From CAG-390 sp045531455 (GTDB lineage Bacteria; Bacillota; Clostridia; Oscillospirales; CAG-272), in contig JAZSEA010000101.1 in NCBI GenBank assembly GCA_045531455.1, positions 1 through 64,000 of the forward strand: 64,000 bases of DNA, read 5' to 3'. Each line of letters starts with the position of its first letter. Position 1 is the stretch's first letter. The position numbers and the translations under genes were made by a program. The notes under the pieces are model-generated. The model did not search any database. It was not told the DNA's origin and saw only the letters and a program-made list of their open reading frames with translations. Shown here piece after piece: positions 33,415 to 42,111 of this stretch.

Positions 33415-34509
33415 ATGAAAAAGAATAAAAAGATCACAGAAAACGAAGGCGCATCCATCTCCCGCGAACCCCGCGAGAAGAGCAGCATCGGTATGCGCTT
33501 TCTGAAGATATTCGTAGCACTTATCATGGTCGTTGCGATCGCGTACTTCGGCTTTATGTTCGAGGTCCGCGAGGGCAGCTGTGCCGTCGTCCTTCGCTTC
33601 GGAGCTCCCCGCGCCGAGATCACGGAGTCGGGTCTCTATTTCCGTCTCCCCTGGCCCTTCGAGAACGTAGTTCAGTACGAAAACAGAATGCAGTACCTCG
33701 AGTCGAACGCGCAGGAGACCGTAACCAAGGACAAGAGAAATATCATCCTCTCCTCCTACGTTGTATGGCAGGTTTCGGATCCCCTCCTCTTCCACAACAG
33801 CGTCGGCGCATACGGAAGCACCGAGACCTATATCGATCAGCAGGTACGAAGCGCAACGCAGAGTACTATGGGTACTTATGACCTGACCGAGCTCGTCTCC
33901 CTTGACAGCGAGACGATCAAGACCGAAGAGATCCAGCAGAGGATCTTCGAGAAGGTCAAGGAGAACTGCGAAAAGAACTACGGCGTTTCCATCATTGACG
34001 TAAGCATTCTCCGCCTCAGCCTCCCCGATATCAACCTCCAGAGCGTATTCGATCAGATGCGTCAGGACAGACAGACCGACATCGACACCATCCTCGCTAA
34101 CGCCGAAAAGGAAGCAAGCAAGATCACTTCCGCAGCTGAAGAAGAGGCTGAAGCAATCATCGCAAAGGGCACCAATGAGGCATCCACCATCAAGGCTGAG
34201 ACCGAAAAGGCTGTTTCCGAGATCTACGCGCAGGCGCAGGAGGCAAACATAGAGCTCTTCACCTTCCTAAAGAGCCTTGATACTCTTGCTGCATCCGTAA
34301 ACTCCAATACCGTGCTCATTCTCAGCACGGACGACTATCCCTTCAATGCTCTCAAGGATTACTCCGATATGCTCACGACCGAGGGCGACAAAACGATCGT
34401 ACAGGATCTTTCCTACATCCTCTCACAGCTGAACGAGACCGACAGAAACGCCCTCATTGCAGAGATCGGCGCACTTCTCGAGGCTGCCTCCAAGGGTAAC
34501 GCACAATGA
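33415..34509 (+). CDS. hflC: SPFH (HflC-like) protein
   Basis: 364 residues. A basic N-terminus is followed by one membrane helix (IFVALIMVVAIAYFGFMF, residues about 32-50). The SPFH domain has VREGSCAVVLRFGAPRAEI, GLYFRLPWPFENVVQYE and SSYVVWQVSDPLLF, then a long Glu/Ala coiled coil around residues 225-280. The order of motifs fits HflC. The ATG at 33415 is chosen because AGGGTG lies just upstream; an earlier GTG at 33406 would add three residues. It ends with a four-base overlap into the next SPFH gene. Confidence 0.9.
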   Translation: MKKNKKITENEGASISREPREKSSIGMRFLKIFVALIMVVAIAYFGFMFEVREGSCAVVLRFGAPRAEITESGLYFRLPWPFENVVQYENRMQYLESNAQETVTKDKRNIILSSYVVWQVSDPLLFHNSVGAYGSTETYIDQQVRSATQSTMGTYDLTELVSLDSETIKTEEIQQRIFEKVKENCEKNYGVSIIDVSILRLSLPDINLQSVFDQMRQDRQTDIDTILANAEKEASKITSAAEEEAEAIIAKGTNEASTIKAETEKAVSEIYAQAQEANIELFTFLKSLDTLAASVNSNTVLILSTDDYPFNALKDYSDMLTTEGDKTIVQDLSYILSQLNETDRNALIAEIGALLEAASKGNAQ

Positions 34510-35444
34510 AAAAGAACCTTTTATTTGAAGATATCTTAAGGACGGTCTCGCGCTATTTTGTCGTAATAATCATCGCGGTCGTGCTGATCATCTGCTGCTC
34601 GGGAATCAGATTCATCAAGAGCGGCGAATCGGCTGTTATCCTCCGCTTTGGCAAGATAGTCGGCGACACCCCCGAGGAGCAGGTCCACGATGCCGGCATC
34701 CTCTTCGCATTCCCATACATCATAGACGAGGTCATCACGATCCCCACGGGAAGTGTGCAGGAATTCACCGTCAATACTCATTACACCGACGGAGAGATGA
34801 CCACCTACGACAGAAACGGTTACGTCATTACGGGCGATAACAATATCGCGATCCTCTCGGCTTCGGTCAAATACACGATCTCGGATCCCGTTGCATACGC
34901 CCTCTCGGTAAAGGATCCGCAGTACATCATCAACGCCGTTGTCAGCAATGCGATGATCAACGTTGCGGCAAACTACGCCGTTGACGATATTCTCACCACG
35001 GGCAAAGACGAGTACACCAAGACTGTCCACGCGCTCTCGCAGGAAAAGCTTGATGCCAACGGTATCGGAGTTACGCTCAGCCACTTCGAGCTGACCCGAG
35101 TCGGTATGCCCGAGGAGGTCCGCGACATCTACGAGCTCGTAAACTCGACCAATATTCAGGCAAGCACCAGAATCGAGCAGGCGCGTCAGTATTACGAGAC
35201 CCGTATCCCCGGCGCGGAAGCAGAAGCGGCGACTCTCGTCTCCGAGGCTCGCGCAAATTATTCGAACTACACCGCCGCGGCTAACTCGGATCTTTATGAG
35301 TTCTACGGCGTTCTCGAGGAATACAACGCAAATCCCGAAGTTGTCCGCGTCCGTCTCTACAACACCGCAATCACAAACATTATCCGTCAGATTGGAAAGG
35401 TCATGGTCGTTGACGATTCCGATTCCAAGATAATCATCGACTAA
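34506..35444 (+). CDS. hflK: SPFH (HflK-like) protein, third of the operon
   Basis: 312 residues. One N-terminal membrane helix (YFVVIIIAVVLIICCSGI, residues 17-34), then SPFH: FIKSGESAVILRFGKIVGD, GILFAFPYIIDEVITIP, NIAILSASVKYTISDPVAYAL, and a coiled coil near 215-265. HflK and HflC normally form a 24-subunit cage in the membrane around FtsH; no ftsH is in this window. Its ATG overlaps the hflC stop (ATGA), showing translational coupling. Confidence 0.9.
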   Translation: MKKNLLFEDILRTVSRYFVVIIIAVVLIICCSGIRFIKSGESAVILRFGKIVGDTPEEQVHDAGILFAFPYIIDEVITIPTGSVQEFTVNTHYTDGEMTTYDRNGYVITGDNNIAILSASVKYTISDPVAYALSVKDPQYIINAVVSNAMINVAANYAVDDILTTGKDEYTKTVHALSQEKLDANGIGVTLSHFELTRVGMPEEVRDIYELVNSTNIQASTRIEQARQYYETRIPGAEAEAATLVSEARANYSNYTAAANSDLYEFYGVLEEYNANPEVVRVRLYNTAITNIIRQIGKVMVVDDSDSKIIID

Positions 35445-35456
35445 TCGGAGGCTCAT

Positions 35457-37358
35457 ATGGAAAATATAGATAATATTGCAAAAAAGAGCCTTGAAGCCCT
35501 CGCAAAGGACAATCTGAACGAGAAAAACAAGCGGAGCCTTACGGTCAATCTGCTGAGTGCCGCCGCATCTCTCGTTTGCATCGCGGTCGGTCTTATCTAC
35601 AGCTGGGTATTCCCCGACAAAACCACCGTCCCCGCGCTTCTCTACACCGTCGGATTTCTTATCGAAGGCATTCCCGTATTCGTAGCCGCGCTCAAGGGCA
35701 TCTTTTCGCGCAATTTCACAAACGCGATGGAGATCCTTGTTGCGATCGCGATCCTCGCCTGCTATCTTTCGGGCGACCTGATCCTCTCGGTCCTCATTCC
35801 TCTGATACTCAACATCGCGCATCTGCTCGAGGAGCGAAGCATTATGGGCGGACGCGAGGCTATCGACGGTCTCAAGAGAATGAGACAGGACACCGCAGTT
35901 CTGCTCGACGGCGAGGAGGAAAAGACGGTTGAAGCGTCTTCTCTCGAGGTTGGTCAGATCATCGTTGTAAAGCCCGGATCGGGTATTCCGATCGACGGTA
36001 AGGTCATTTCGGGTGAGACGAACGTTGACCAGAAATCGCTCACGGGTGAGCCCCTTCCCGCTCATATCAAGGTTGGCGACAAGGTTTACGCCGGCACGGT
36101 CAATATCGACGGACGAATCCTCGTTGAGGTTGAAAAGGCATACGTCGACACATCCTTCTCGAACATTCTGACAATGCTCGAGGAAGCGGAAAACATCTCG
36201 ATCCCCGAATCAAGACTCATCGACCGCTTTATGCGCTACTACATTCCCTTTGTGCTTGCACTTGCGGCGGCTGTCGCGCTGATCACAAACGATCTTTCCA
36301 AGGCGATCGCGATACTCGTCGTATCCTGTCCCTGCGGACAGATGCTCGTAAGCTCCGCGCCGATGATCGCATCGCTCTCGACGGCAACCAAACGCGGAAT
36401 TCTGATCAAGAACTCGAAGTTCATTGAGGAAATGACCGAGGTCGAGACCGTTGTGTTCGACAAGACGGGTACTCTGACCGTCGGCGAGCTTTCTCTGACC
36501 GATATTCTTCCCGCAGAAGGATACGATGACGATACCCTTCTCTCGCTTGCCGCTTCTCTTGCCTGCGGCTCGAACCATCCCGTTTCCCGCGCGGTCACCG
36601 AGGCTATCGAAGGCAAGGACTACGAGACCCTCGGCGAGGTCAAGGAGATCCCCGGCAAGGGTATGCAGGGCAAGGATGCCGAGGGCAAGGAGCTTATCCT
36701 CGGAAACAAATATTGGTTCGATTCGCTCGGAATCTCCATTCCCGAAGGCTTCGGAGACGAATTTACCGGCTCTGTGAGCTTCGTTGCTCGCGGCGGCGTA
36801 CTTATAGGCTGTCTCGGATTCAACGACACAGCGCGCGCTGAGGCGTCCGAGAGCATCACTTCTCTCAAGGATATGGGAATCAAGAACACCGTCATTCTCA
36901 CAGGTGACCGCGAGATCGCGGCGCGTAAGATCGCTGCAGAGGTCGGAGCCGACGACGTCAGATTCCAGCTTCTCCCCCAGGATAAGCTTGAAGCTATCAA
37001 CGAGCTCCGCGAGTCGAGCTGTGTTCTTGCCGTCGGCGACGGTATAAACGATGCTCCCGCGCTTCGTCAGGCAGACGTCGGTATCGCGATGGGCGCAATG
37101 GGCTCGGATCTTGCAATCCAGTCGGCGGATATTGCGCTGATGAACAACAATCTTGAAAACATCCCCTTCATCATCAAGCTCTCCAAGCAAACGAGAAGGA
37201 TCATTTATCAGAACCTCATCCTCTCGGTGCTTATCAGCCTTACAATGATCGGACTCTCGCTCTTCGGAGTCATCTCCGCACTCTTCGGTGCGGTGTTCCA
37301 TAACGTCGGCGCATTCGTGGTGCTGATCAACAGCTCGAGGATACTTAAGACGAAATAA
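35457..37358 (+). CDS. P1B-type heavy-metal-transporting ATPase
   Basis: 633 residues. Metal site SCPCGQM (Cys291-Pro-Cys293), phosphorylation motif DKTGTLT (Asp335), HP loop GSNHPVSRA and GDGINDAP are all present, with TGE-type actuator motif LTGEPLP near 200. It has no N-terminal metal-binding (HMA) domain. The final membrane segment carries HNVGAFVVLINSS (His615) where zinc/cadmium pumps of the ZntA type have DTGAT. This differs from classical Zn, Cu and Co groups and recalls CtpC-like pumps, so the metal (Mn, Zn or other) is undetermined. It is last in the operon, 12 bases behind hflK. Confidence 0.92.
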   Translation: MENIDNIAKKSLEALAKDNLNEKNKRSLTVNLLSAAASLVCIAVGLIYSWVFPDKTTVPALLYTVGFLIEGIPVFVAALKGIFSRNFTNAMEILVAIAILACYLSGDLILSVLIPLILNIAHLLEERSIMGGREAIDGLKRMRQDTAVLLDGEEEKTVEASSLEVGQIIVVKPGSGIPIDGKVISGETNVDQKSLTGEPLPAHIKVGDKVYAGTVNIDGRILVEVEKAYVDTSFSNILTMLEEAENISIPESRLIDRFMRYYIPFVLALAAAVALITNDLSKAIAILVVSCPCGQMLVSSAPMIASLSTATKRGILIKNSKFIEEMTEVETVVFDKTGTLTVGELSLTDILPAEGYDDDTLLSLAASLACGSNHPVSRAVTEAIEGKDYETLGEVKEIPGKGMQGKDAEGKELILGNKYWFDSLGISIPEGFGDEFTGSVSFVARGGVLIGCLGFNDTARAEASESITSLKDMGIKNTVILTGDREIAARKIAAEVGADDVRFQLLPQDKLEAINELRESSCVLAVGDGINDAPALRQADVGIAMGAMGSDLAIQSADIALMNNNLENIPFIIKLSKQTRRIIYQNLILSVLISLTMIGLSLFGVISALFGAVFHNVGAFVVLINSSRILKTK

Positions 37359-37370
37359 CAAAATTAAAAC

Positions 37371-37400
37371 AAACAGGATGCCAAATCGGCATCCTGTTTT
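37371..37400 (+). terminator. Terminator of the LRR-SPFH-P1B operon
   Basis: Stem CAGGATGCC / GGCATCCTG with a five-base loop, A-rich before and TTTTT after. Confidence 0.93.
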
Positions 37401-37477
37401 TGTATCACTTCGACATCCTTCGCCATATACTTACATTAGAAGACAAAAGTCTTCAAAAACAAAGGAGCGGCATAAAA

Positions 37478-37696
37478 ATGAGGTATATTGCGGTTTTTCC
37501 GACGCTGACTCTGGCGCAGAAGGCGAGTCGGCTGCTTCGGAACGAAAATATTGCGGCTGAGGTCGTGAAGGTTGATTCATCGCGCACGCGGCGAGGTTGC
37601 TCTTGGGGAGTTGCATTCAACGAGGAGGCTCTCTTCTCCGTCCGAATGATCTTTTCCAACAAGTCGATCCCCGAGCGCGAGATAATTAAGGAGTAG
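37478..37696 (+). CDS. DUF3343 protein (putative Se/S carrier-like)
   Basis: 72 residues. It starts MRYIAVFPTLTLAQKASRLL and resembles the DUF3343 (PF11823) family, described as putative selenium/sulfur carriers. The family's typical CG near the middle reads RRGCSWG here (Cys41). The ATG has AAAGGAG 10 bases upstream; a small hairpin (GAAGAC-AAAA-GTCTTC, 37439-37454) lies ahead of it. It is three bases before a cysteine desulfurase-family gene, the partner expected for a persulfide or selenide carrier. Confidence 0.78.
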   Translation: MRYIAVFPTLTLAQKASRLLRNENIAAEVVKVDSSRTRRGCSWGVAFNEEALFSVRMIFSNKSIPEREIIKE

Positions 37697-37699
37697 GCT

Positions 37700-38854
37700 A
37701 TGATCTATCTTGACAATGCGGCGACGTCCTTCCCAAAGCAGCCCGAGGTTATAAACGAGATGTCGCGCTGTATGCTCGAGTATTGCGGCAACCCCGGGCG
37801 CGGCTCGCACAAGCTTGCCTTCGCGGCGGCTGAAAAGATCTATGATTGCAGAGTCGCGCTCGCGGATCTCTTCTCCGCAAGTGCGCCCGAGAACGTCATT
37901 TTCTGCCAGAACACCACAGCAGCGTTGAATCTCGCGATCCAAGCCCTCGCCCGCGAAGGCGCACACTTCATCTGCTCTGATATGGAGCACAATTCGGTCC
38001 GACGTCCGCTCGAATATCTCGTCCGCGAGAAAGGATGCATTTATTCGATTTTCGACTCACACGCGCGAGATCCCTATCGCAGTTCCGTCAAGATCTGCCG
38101 CTCGATCGCATCGCTCATTCGTCCCGAAACGGTCGCAGTGATATCGACCGCTTGCCCAAATATCTGCTCGCAGAAAATGCCGCTTGATGAGATCGGTGCG
38201 CTCTGTAAGAAGCACGGAATCTTCTTCATCGTGGACGGCGCGCAGGGCGCGGGACACTTCGATATCAGTATGGAGCGTTCAAATATATCGGCTTTGGCTC
38301 TGCCCGGGCACAAGGGACTTATGGGCCCTCAGGGTAGTGGTGCGCTGATCGTTTCGGATGACTTTCCCGCCCGTCCTCTGCTCTACGGAGGCTCGGGAAG
38401 TGCCTCTCTCGAGCCCGATATGCCCCTCGAATTGCCCGAAAGGCTCGAGGCGGGCACTCTCTCAACTCCCGCGATCGTGGGCTTGGAGGCGGGAATCAAG
38501 GCTCTGAGCAGTATCGGGCTTGACAAAATATCGTTGCACGAGCATATGCTCTTTTCAAAGGCGCAAAGGCTGCTCTCCGAGATCCCTTCGGTAACGGTAT
38601 ACGCGCCGAGGCACGCGGGATCAGTGATCTCATTCAATATCTCGGGTCTTCCGTCCGACAGGGTTGCAAATCTGCTGTCCGATCGTGATATCTGCGTCCG
38701 CGGCGGCTTTCATTGCAATCCTCTGGCGCATACTGCTCTCGGCAGCGATACGAGCGGAAGTGTGCGCGCCTCTTTCTCCCTTTTCAACACCGCTGACGAC
38801 GTCTACCGACTCGCAGAAGGAGTCCGCGACATCGCGCGGGGAAAATATAGATAA
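37700..38854 (+). CDS. Cysteine desulfurase-family PLP enzyme (TIGR01977-like)
   Basis: 384 residues. A class-V aminotransferase fold beginning IYLDNAATSFPKQPEV. The lysine binding PLP is in LALPGHKGLMGPQGSGAL near residue 200, and HDMEHNSV-like CSDMEHNSVRRPLEYL is near 95. The C-terminal Cys loop is DICVRGGFHCNPLAHTALG near 340, which supplies the persulfide-forming Cys. These enzymes take sulfur from cysteine, or selenium from selenocysteine; the TIGR01977 group is associated with selenium use. Neither selD nor a molybdenum hydroxylase is in view, so the destination is unknown. Confidence 0.88.
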   Translation: MIYLDNAATSFPKQPEVINEMSRCMLEYCGNPGRGSHKLAFAAAEKIYDCRVALADLFSASAPENVIFCQNTTAALNLAIQALAREGAHFICSDMEHNSVRRPLEYLVREKGCIYSIFDSHARDPYRSSVKICRSIASLIRPETVAVISTACPNICSQKMPLDEIGALCKKHGIFFIVDGAQGAGHFDISMERSNISALALPGHKGLMGPQGSGALIVSDDFPARPLLYGGSGSASLEPDMPLELPERLEAGTLSTPAIVGLEAGIKALSSIGLDKISLHEHMLFSKAQRLLSEIPSVTVYAPRHAGSVISFNISGLPSDRVANLLSDRDICVRGGFHCNPLAHTALGSDTSGSVRASFSLFNTADDVYRLAEGVRDIARGKYR

Positions 38855-38860
38855 TGAAAA

Positions 38861-38887
38861 AAGCCTACCCGAAATTCGGGTAGGCTT
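38861..38887 (-). terminator. Terminator of the S10-spc-alpha operon (shared with the desulfurase gene)
   Basis: A 13-bp inverted repeat AAGCCTACCCGAA / TTCGGGTAGGCTT with T-run on the minus-strand side. It ends the leftward ribosomal operon and may also act on the rightward transcript. Confidence 0.9.
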
Positions 38888-38902
38888 GATTCGTAATGTT
38901 AA

Positions 38903-39328
38903 TTACTCTGCGTCTGCAGCCTTCTTAGCCTTCTTGGACTTCTTTGCTGCCTCTGCAGCTGCTGCAGCCTCTTCCTCTGCCTTGGTGGTTACGAGAGTGA
39001 TGAGAGCCATCTCTGCTGCGTCACCACGACGGGGACCGAGCTTGTAAATGCAGGTGTAACCGCCGTTTACATCCTCGTAACGAGGTGCGATCTCGCTGAA
39101 CAGCTTCTTGATAACCTCATCGGAAGTGATGAAGGCGTGAGCTGCGCGACGGCTTGCAAGTGTATTCTGCTTACCGAGAGTGATCATCTTCTCAGCAAGT
39201 GCACGGACTTCCTTAGCGCGGGTCACAGTGGTCTCAACCTTGCCGTTCTGAAGCAGGTAGGTAACAAGACCGCGAAGCATTGCTTTTCTGTGAGCGGTAG
39301 GTCTGCCGAGTTTTCTAGTTCCGGGCAT
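38903..39328 (-). CDS. rplQ: Ribosomal protein L17
   Basis: 141 residues; core starts MPGTRKLGRPTAHRKAMLRGL and lies at the polypeptide exit region of the 50S subunit. The C-terminal 25 residues are an Ala/Glu/Lys low-complexity extension beyond the usual 112-120 residues. It is the last gene of the operon, 51 bases behind rpoA. Confidence 0.97.
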   Translation of the reverse strand: MPGTRKLGRPTAHRKAMLRGLVTYLLQNGKVETTVTRAKEVRALAEKMITLGKQNTLASRRAAHAFITSDEVIKKLFSEIAPRYEDVNGGYTCIYKLGPRRGDAAEMALITLVTTKAEEEAAAAAEAAKKSKKAKKAADAE

Positions 39329-39379
39329 CTTAATGCTCCTCCTTAATGAATCTGTGTTGTGAATGAAATCGTCCTGCTC

Positions 39380-40357
39380 TTATTCCTCGTCGTTACGAAG
39401 TGTAAGACCGAGACTTTCGAGCTTAAGGATGACTTCTTCAAGCGATTTCTTACCGAGGTTACGAACCTTGATCATTTCGTCCTCGGAGCGGCTGACCAAA
39501 TCTTCCACCGTGTCAATGCCTGCGCGCTTCAAGCAGTTGAAGCTACGTACAGACAGGTCAAGTTCCTCAATGGTCATCTCAAGAACCTTTTCTTTTTCCT
39601 TTTCGGGTCTCTCAATCATGATCTCCGCGTTCTTTGCTTCATCCGACAAATCCACAAACAAGTTGAGATGCTCGTTGAGAATCTTGGCACCGAGCGAAAT
39701 CGCTTCTTTTGCCGTAATGGTTCCGTTTGTCAGAACCTCGAGCGTGAGTTTATCATAATCGGTCATATTGCTTCCGACACGAGTGTTCTCAACATTGTAT
39801 CTGACGTTATAAACGGGCGTGTAGATCGAGTCTGTGTAGATCAGACCGATAGGTGCGGATACCGCAGTACCGAAGCTATCTGCGTGCAGAAGCTTGTTCT
39901 TGTCCTGGGATACATAGCCGCGGCCGTTTTCAAAGGTCAGCTCCATGTAAAGGTGTGCACCCTCTGCAAGTGTTGCGAGATGGTGATCGGAGTTGAGAAT
40001 AACGATATCGGAGTCCTGCTTGATGTGTCCAGCGGTTACATTGTCGGGACCAACCGCGTCAAGGATGACAGTCTTAGGTGCCTGAGTATAGAGCTTTGCA
40101 ACAATGCCCTTGATATTCAGGACGATCTCTGTCAGATCCTCTGCAACACCGGGAAGCGAGGTAAATTCGTGTAATGCACCGTCTACCTTGATAGATGTGA
40201 CAGCTACACCGGGAAGCGAGCTCATAAGAACTCTGCGAAGCGAGTTACCGAGTGTTGTTCCGTAACCGCGCTCAAGGGGCTCAACGATAAATGTACCGCT
40301 TCTGCCGTCTTCGCTTTCATCTACCGTTACGATATTTGGCTTTTGAATCTCTATCAT
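39380..40357 (-). CDS. rpoA: RNA polymerase alpha subunit
   Basis: 325 residues. N-terminal dimerisation domain (FIVEPLERGYGTTLGNSLRRVLMSSLPG) and C-terminal DNA-binding domain (IEELDLSVRSFNCLKRAGI; VRNLGKKSLEEV) that contacts UP elements. It lies 123 bases behind rpsD, an unusually wide gap for this operon, with a structured spacer (40420-40469). Confidence 0.98.
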   Translation of the reverse strand: MIEIQKPNIVTVDESEDGRSGTFIVEPLERGYGTTLGNSLRRVLMSSLPGVAVTSIKVDGALHEFTSLPGVAEDLTEIVLNIKGIVAKLYTQAPKTVILDAVGPDNVTAGHIKQDSDIVILNSDHHLATLAEGAHLYMELTFENGRGYVSQDKNKLLHADSFGTAVSAPIGLIYTDSIYTPVYNVRYNVENTRVGSNMTDYDKLTLEVLTNGTITAKEAISLGAKILNEHLNLFVDLSDEAKNAEIMIERPEKEKEKVLEMTIEELDLSVRSFNCLKRAGIDTVEDLVSRSEDEMIKVRNLGKKSLEEVILKLESLGLTLRNDEE

Positions 40358-40419
40358 TCCAGATTATACCCTCCAATAATTTTTAAGCTTGCGATAATGG
40401 TTTATGCGCATGTTTTGTG

Positions 40420-40469
40420 CTCCCACGTATTCACGCACACCCCCAAAGCCGGAGTGCAGCCTGTGGGAG
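40420..40469 (-). promoter_or_regulatory. Structured spacer between rpsD and rpoA
   Basis: CTCCCAC and GTGGGAG (7 bp) close a GC-rich fold inside the 123-base gap. It has no T tract, so it is not a terminator. It may stabilise an mRNA end or take part in control of rpoA translation; this is inference. Confidence 0.35.
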
Positions 40470-40480
40470 AATGTGCGGTA

Positions 40481-41137
40481 TTACTTGGAATAGAGCTCGA
40501 CGATGAGCTGCTCGTTGAAGTCGAAGCCTACGTCTTCTCTGGTGGGAAGAGCGATGACCTTTGCAGATGCCTTTGCAGCGTCTACTTCAAGCCACTTGGG
40601 AGCGTTCTTGCTGCCCATAGCCTCTACGAGAGCCTTGATGGAATCCTTCTCGAGTGCGTTCTCTGCAACAGAGATAACATCACCAACTCTGATGGAGTAG
40701 GAAGGAATGTTGACCTTCTTGCCGTTTACACGGATGTGGTCGTGGAGTGTGAGCTGACGGGACTGAGTTCTGGACTCACCGAAGCCCATACGGAATACTG
40801 CGTTATCGAGACGTCTCTCAAGAAGAATGAGAAGATTCTCACCGGTCATACCGGGCATACGGTCTGCCTTCTCGTAGTAGTTGTAGAACTGACGCTCGAG
40901 AACGCCGTAAACGCGTCTTACCTTCTCCTTCTCACGGAGCTGTCTTCCGTACTCCTGCAGTTTCTTCTTAGCAGCACCGTGCTGACCGGGAGCTGCGGGA
41001 CCTGCATTACGGTTACGGGAATTGGGATCAATACGGTCAAAGGGGCACTTGCCGGAAGTGCAACGCTCGCCCTTGAGGAAGAGCTTTACGCCCTCTCTGC
41101 GGCAAAGCTTGCATACAGGACCTGTATATCTTGCCAT
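40481..41137 (-). CDS. rpsD: Ribosomal protein S4
   Basis: 218 residues. The N-terminus has a zinc-type cysteine set (CKLC and CTSGKC), followed by the S4 RNA-binding fold at NLLILLERRLDNAVFRMGF and DHIRVNGKKVNIPSYSI. It is a primary 16S rRNA binder and often autoregulates its operon. 24 bases behind rpsK. Confidence 0.98.
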   Translation of the reverse strand: MARYTGPVCKLCRREGVKLFLKGERCTSGKCPFDRIDPNSRNRNAGPAAPGQHGAAKKKLQEYGRQLREKEKVRRVYGVLERQFYNYYEKADRMPGMTGENLLILLERRLDNAVFRMGFGESRTQSRQLTLHDHIRVNGKKVNIPSYSIRVGDVISVAENALEKDSIKALVEAMGSKNAPKWLEVDAAKASAKVIALPTREDVGFDFNEQLIVELYSK

Positions 41138-41161
41138 AATTGTGGTTCCTCCTTTTCTAGA

Positions 41162-41557
41162 TCAAACGCGGCGGCGCTTGGGGGGTCTGCATCCATTGTG
41201 GGGTACAGGGGTAACGTCTTTAATCATTGTAATCTGAAGACCGACAGTCTCGAGTGCGCGGATCGCGGACTCACGTCCTGCTCCGGGGCCTCTGACATAA
41301 ACCTCAACCGACTTAAGACCATGCTCCATTGCTGCCTTTGCAGCAGTCTCGGAAGCGGACTGAGCGGCGAAGGGGGTAGACTTTCTGGAGCCCTTGAATC
41401 CGAGTTCACCTGCGGAAGCCCAAGAAATTGCATTACCCTCGGTATCGGTTACGGTAACGATGGTGTTATTGAAGGTAGCACGAATGTGTACCTGGCCGTT
41501 CGGAATATTCTTCTTATCGCGGCGCTTCTTGATAACCTTCTTTGCAACTTTAGCCAT
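41162..41557 (-). CDS. rpsK: Ribosomal protein S11
   Basis: 131 residues. GQVHIRATFNNTIVTVTD and the basic C-terminus (PHNGCRPPKRRRV) are typical; it forms part of the 30S platform near the mRNA exit. Three bases after rpsM. Confidence 0.98.
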   Translation of the reverse strand: MAKVAKKVIKKRRDKKNIPNGQVHIRATFNNTIVTVTDTEGNAISWASAGELGFKGSRKSTPFAAQSASETAAKAAMEHGLKSVEVYVRGPGAGRESAIRALETVGLQITMIKDVTPVPHNGCRPPKRRRV

Positions 41558-41560
41558 AAC

Positions 41561-41935
41561 TTACGAACCTTTCTTCTTGTTTGCGATAGTCTTAACGGGA
41601 CCCTTACGAGTTCTTGCATTGGTCTTAGTTCTCTGACCTCTTACAGGGAGTCCCTTTCTGTGACGGATACCGCGATAGCAGTTAATTTCTACAAGACGCT
41701 TGATGTTGAGAGCAACGTCACGGCGAAGGTCACCTTCTACAACGTAGTTGTTCTCGATCTCGTCACGGAGCTTAGCAACCTCATCTTCAGTGAGGTCCTT
41801 AGCGCGGGTGTCGGGATTGATGCCGGTCTTTGCAAGGATGTCATTAGCACTCTTGCGGCCGATACCGTAGATATAGGTAAGAGCAATCTCAACACGCTTG
41901 GAATTAGGAATATCAACACCAGCTATACGAGCCAT
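41561..41935 (-). CDS. rpsM: Ribosomal protein S13
   Basis: 124 residues. IAGVDIPNSKRVEIALTYIYG and the RGIRHRKGLPVRGQRT segment identify it; it sits in the 30S head and contacts the P-site tRNA through its basic tail. 33 bases after rpmJ. Confidence 0.98.
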   Translation of the reverse strand: MARIAGVDIPNSKRVEIALTYIYGIGRKSANDILAKTGINPDTRAKDLTEDEVAKLRDEIENNYVVEGDLRRDVALNIKRLVEINCYRGIRHRKGLPVRGQRTKTNARTRKGPVKTIANKKKGS

Positions 41936-41968
41936 TCTGTTAATCCTTTCTTTCTCTTAAATTCGCTA

Positions 41969-42082
41969 TCAACCCTGGCGCTGCTTGTGCTTGGGGTTCT
42001 CGCAGATGACCATTACACGGCCGTGTCTCTTGATGATCTTGCACTTTTCGCAGATCTTCTTAACGGATGGCTTAACTTTCAT
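41969..42082 (-). CDS. rpmJ: Ribosomal protein L36
   Basis: A 37-residue protein read directly from the sequence: MKVKPSVKKICEKCKII, then a basic stretch ending KHKQRQG. It has the zinc-ribbon set CxxC, C and H of the C+ form of L36. Length and place between infA and rpsM are exactly as expected. Confidence 0.97.
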   Translation of the reverse strand: MKVKPSVKKICEKCKIIKRHGRVMVICENPKHKQRQG

Positions 42083-42111
42083 TTTTAACCATACCTTTCT
42101 GATATTTGTAC

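Noticed and set aside
40343..42088. Long rightward open frame of 581 codons opposite rpoA-rpsD-rpsK-rpsM
   Set aside because: It is antisense to well-identified ribosomal genes, has no ribosome binding site and no recognisable domain; it results from the codon bias of the opposite strand.
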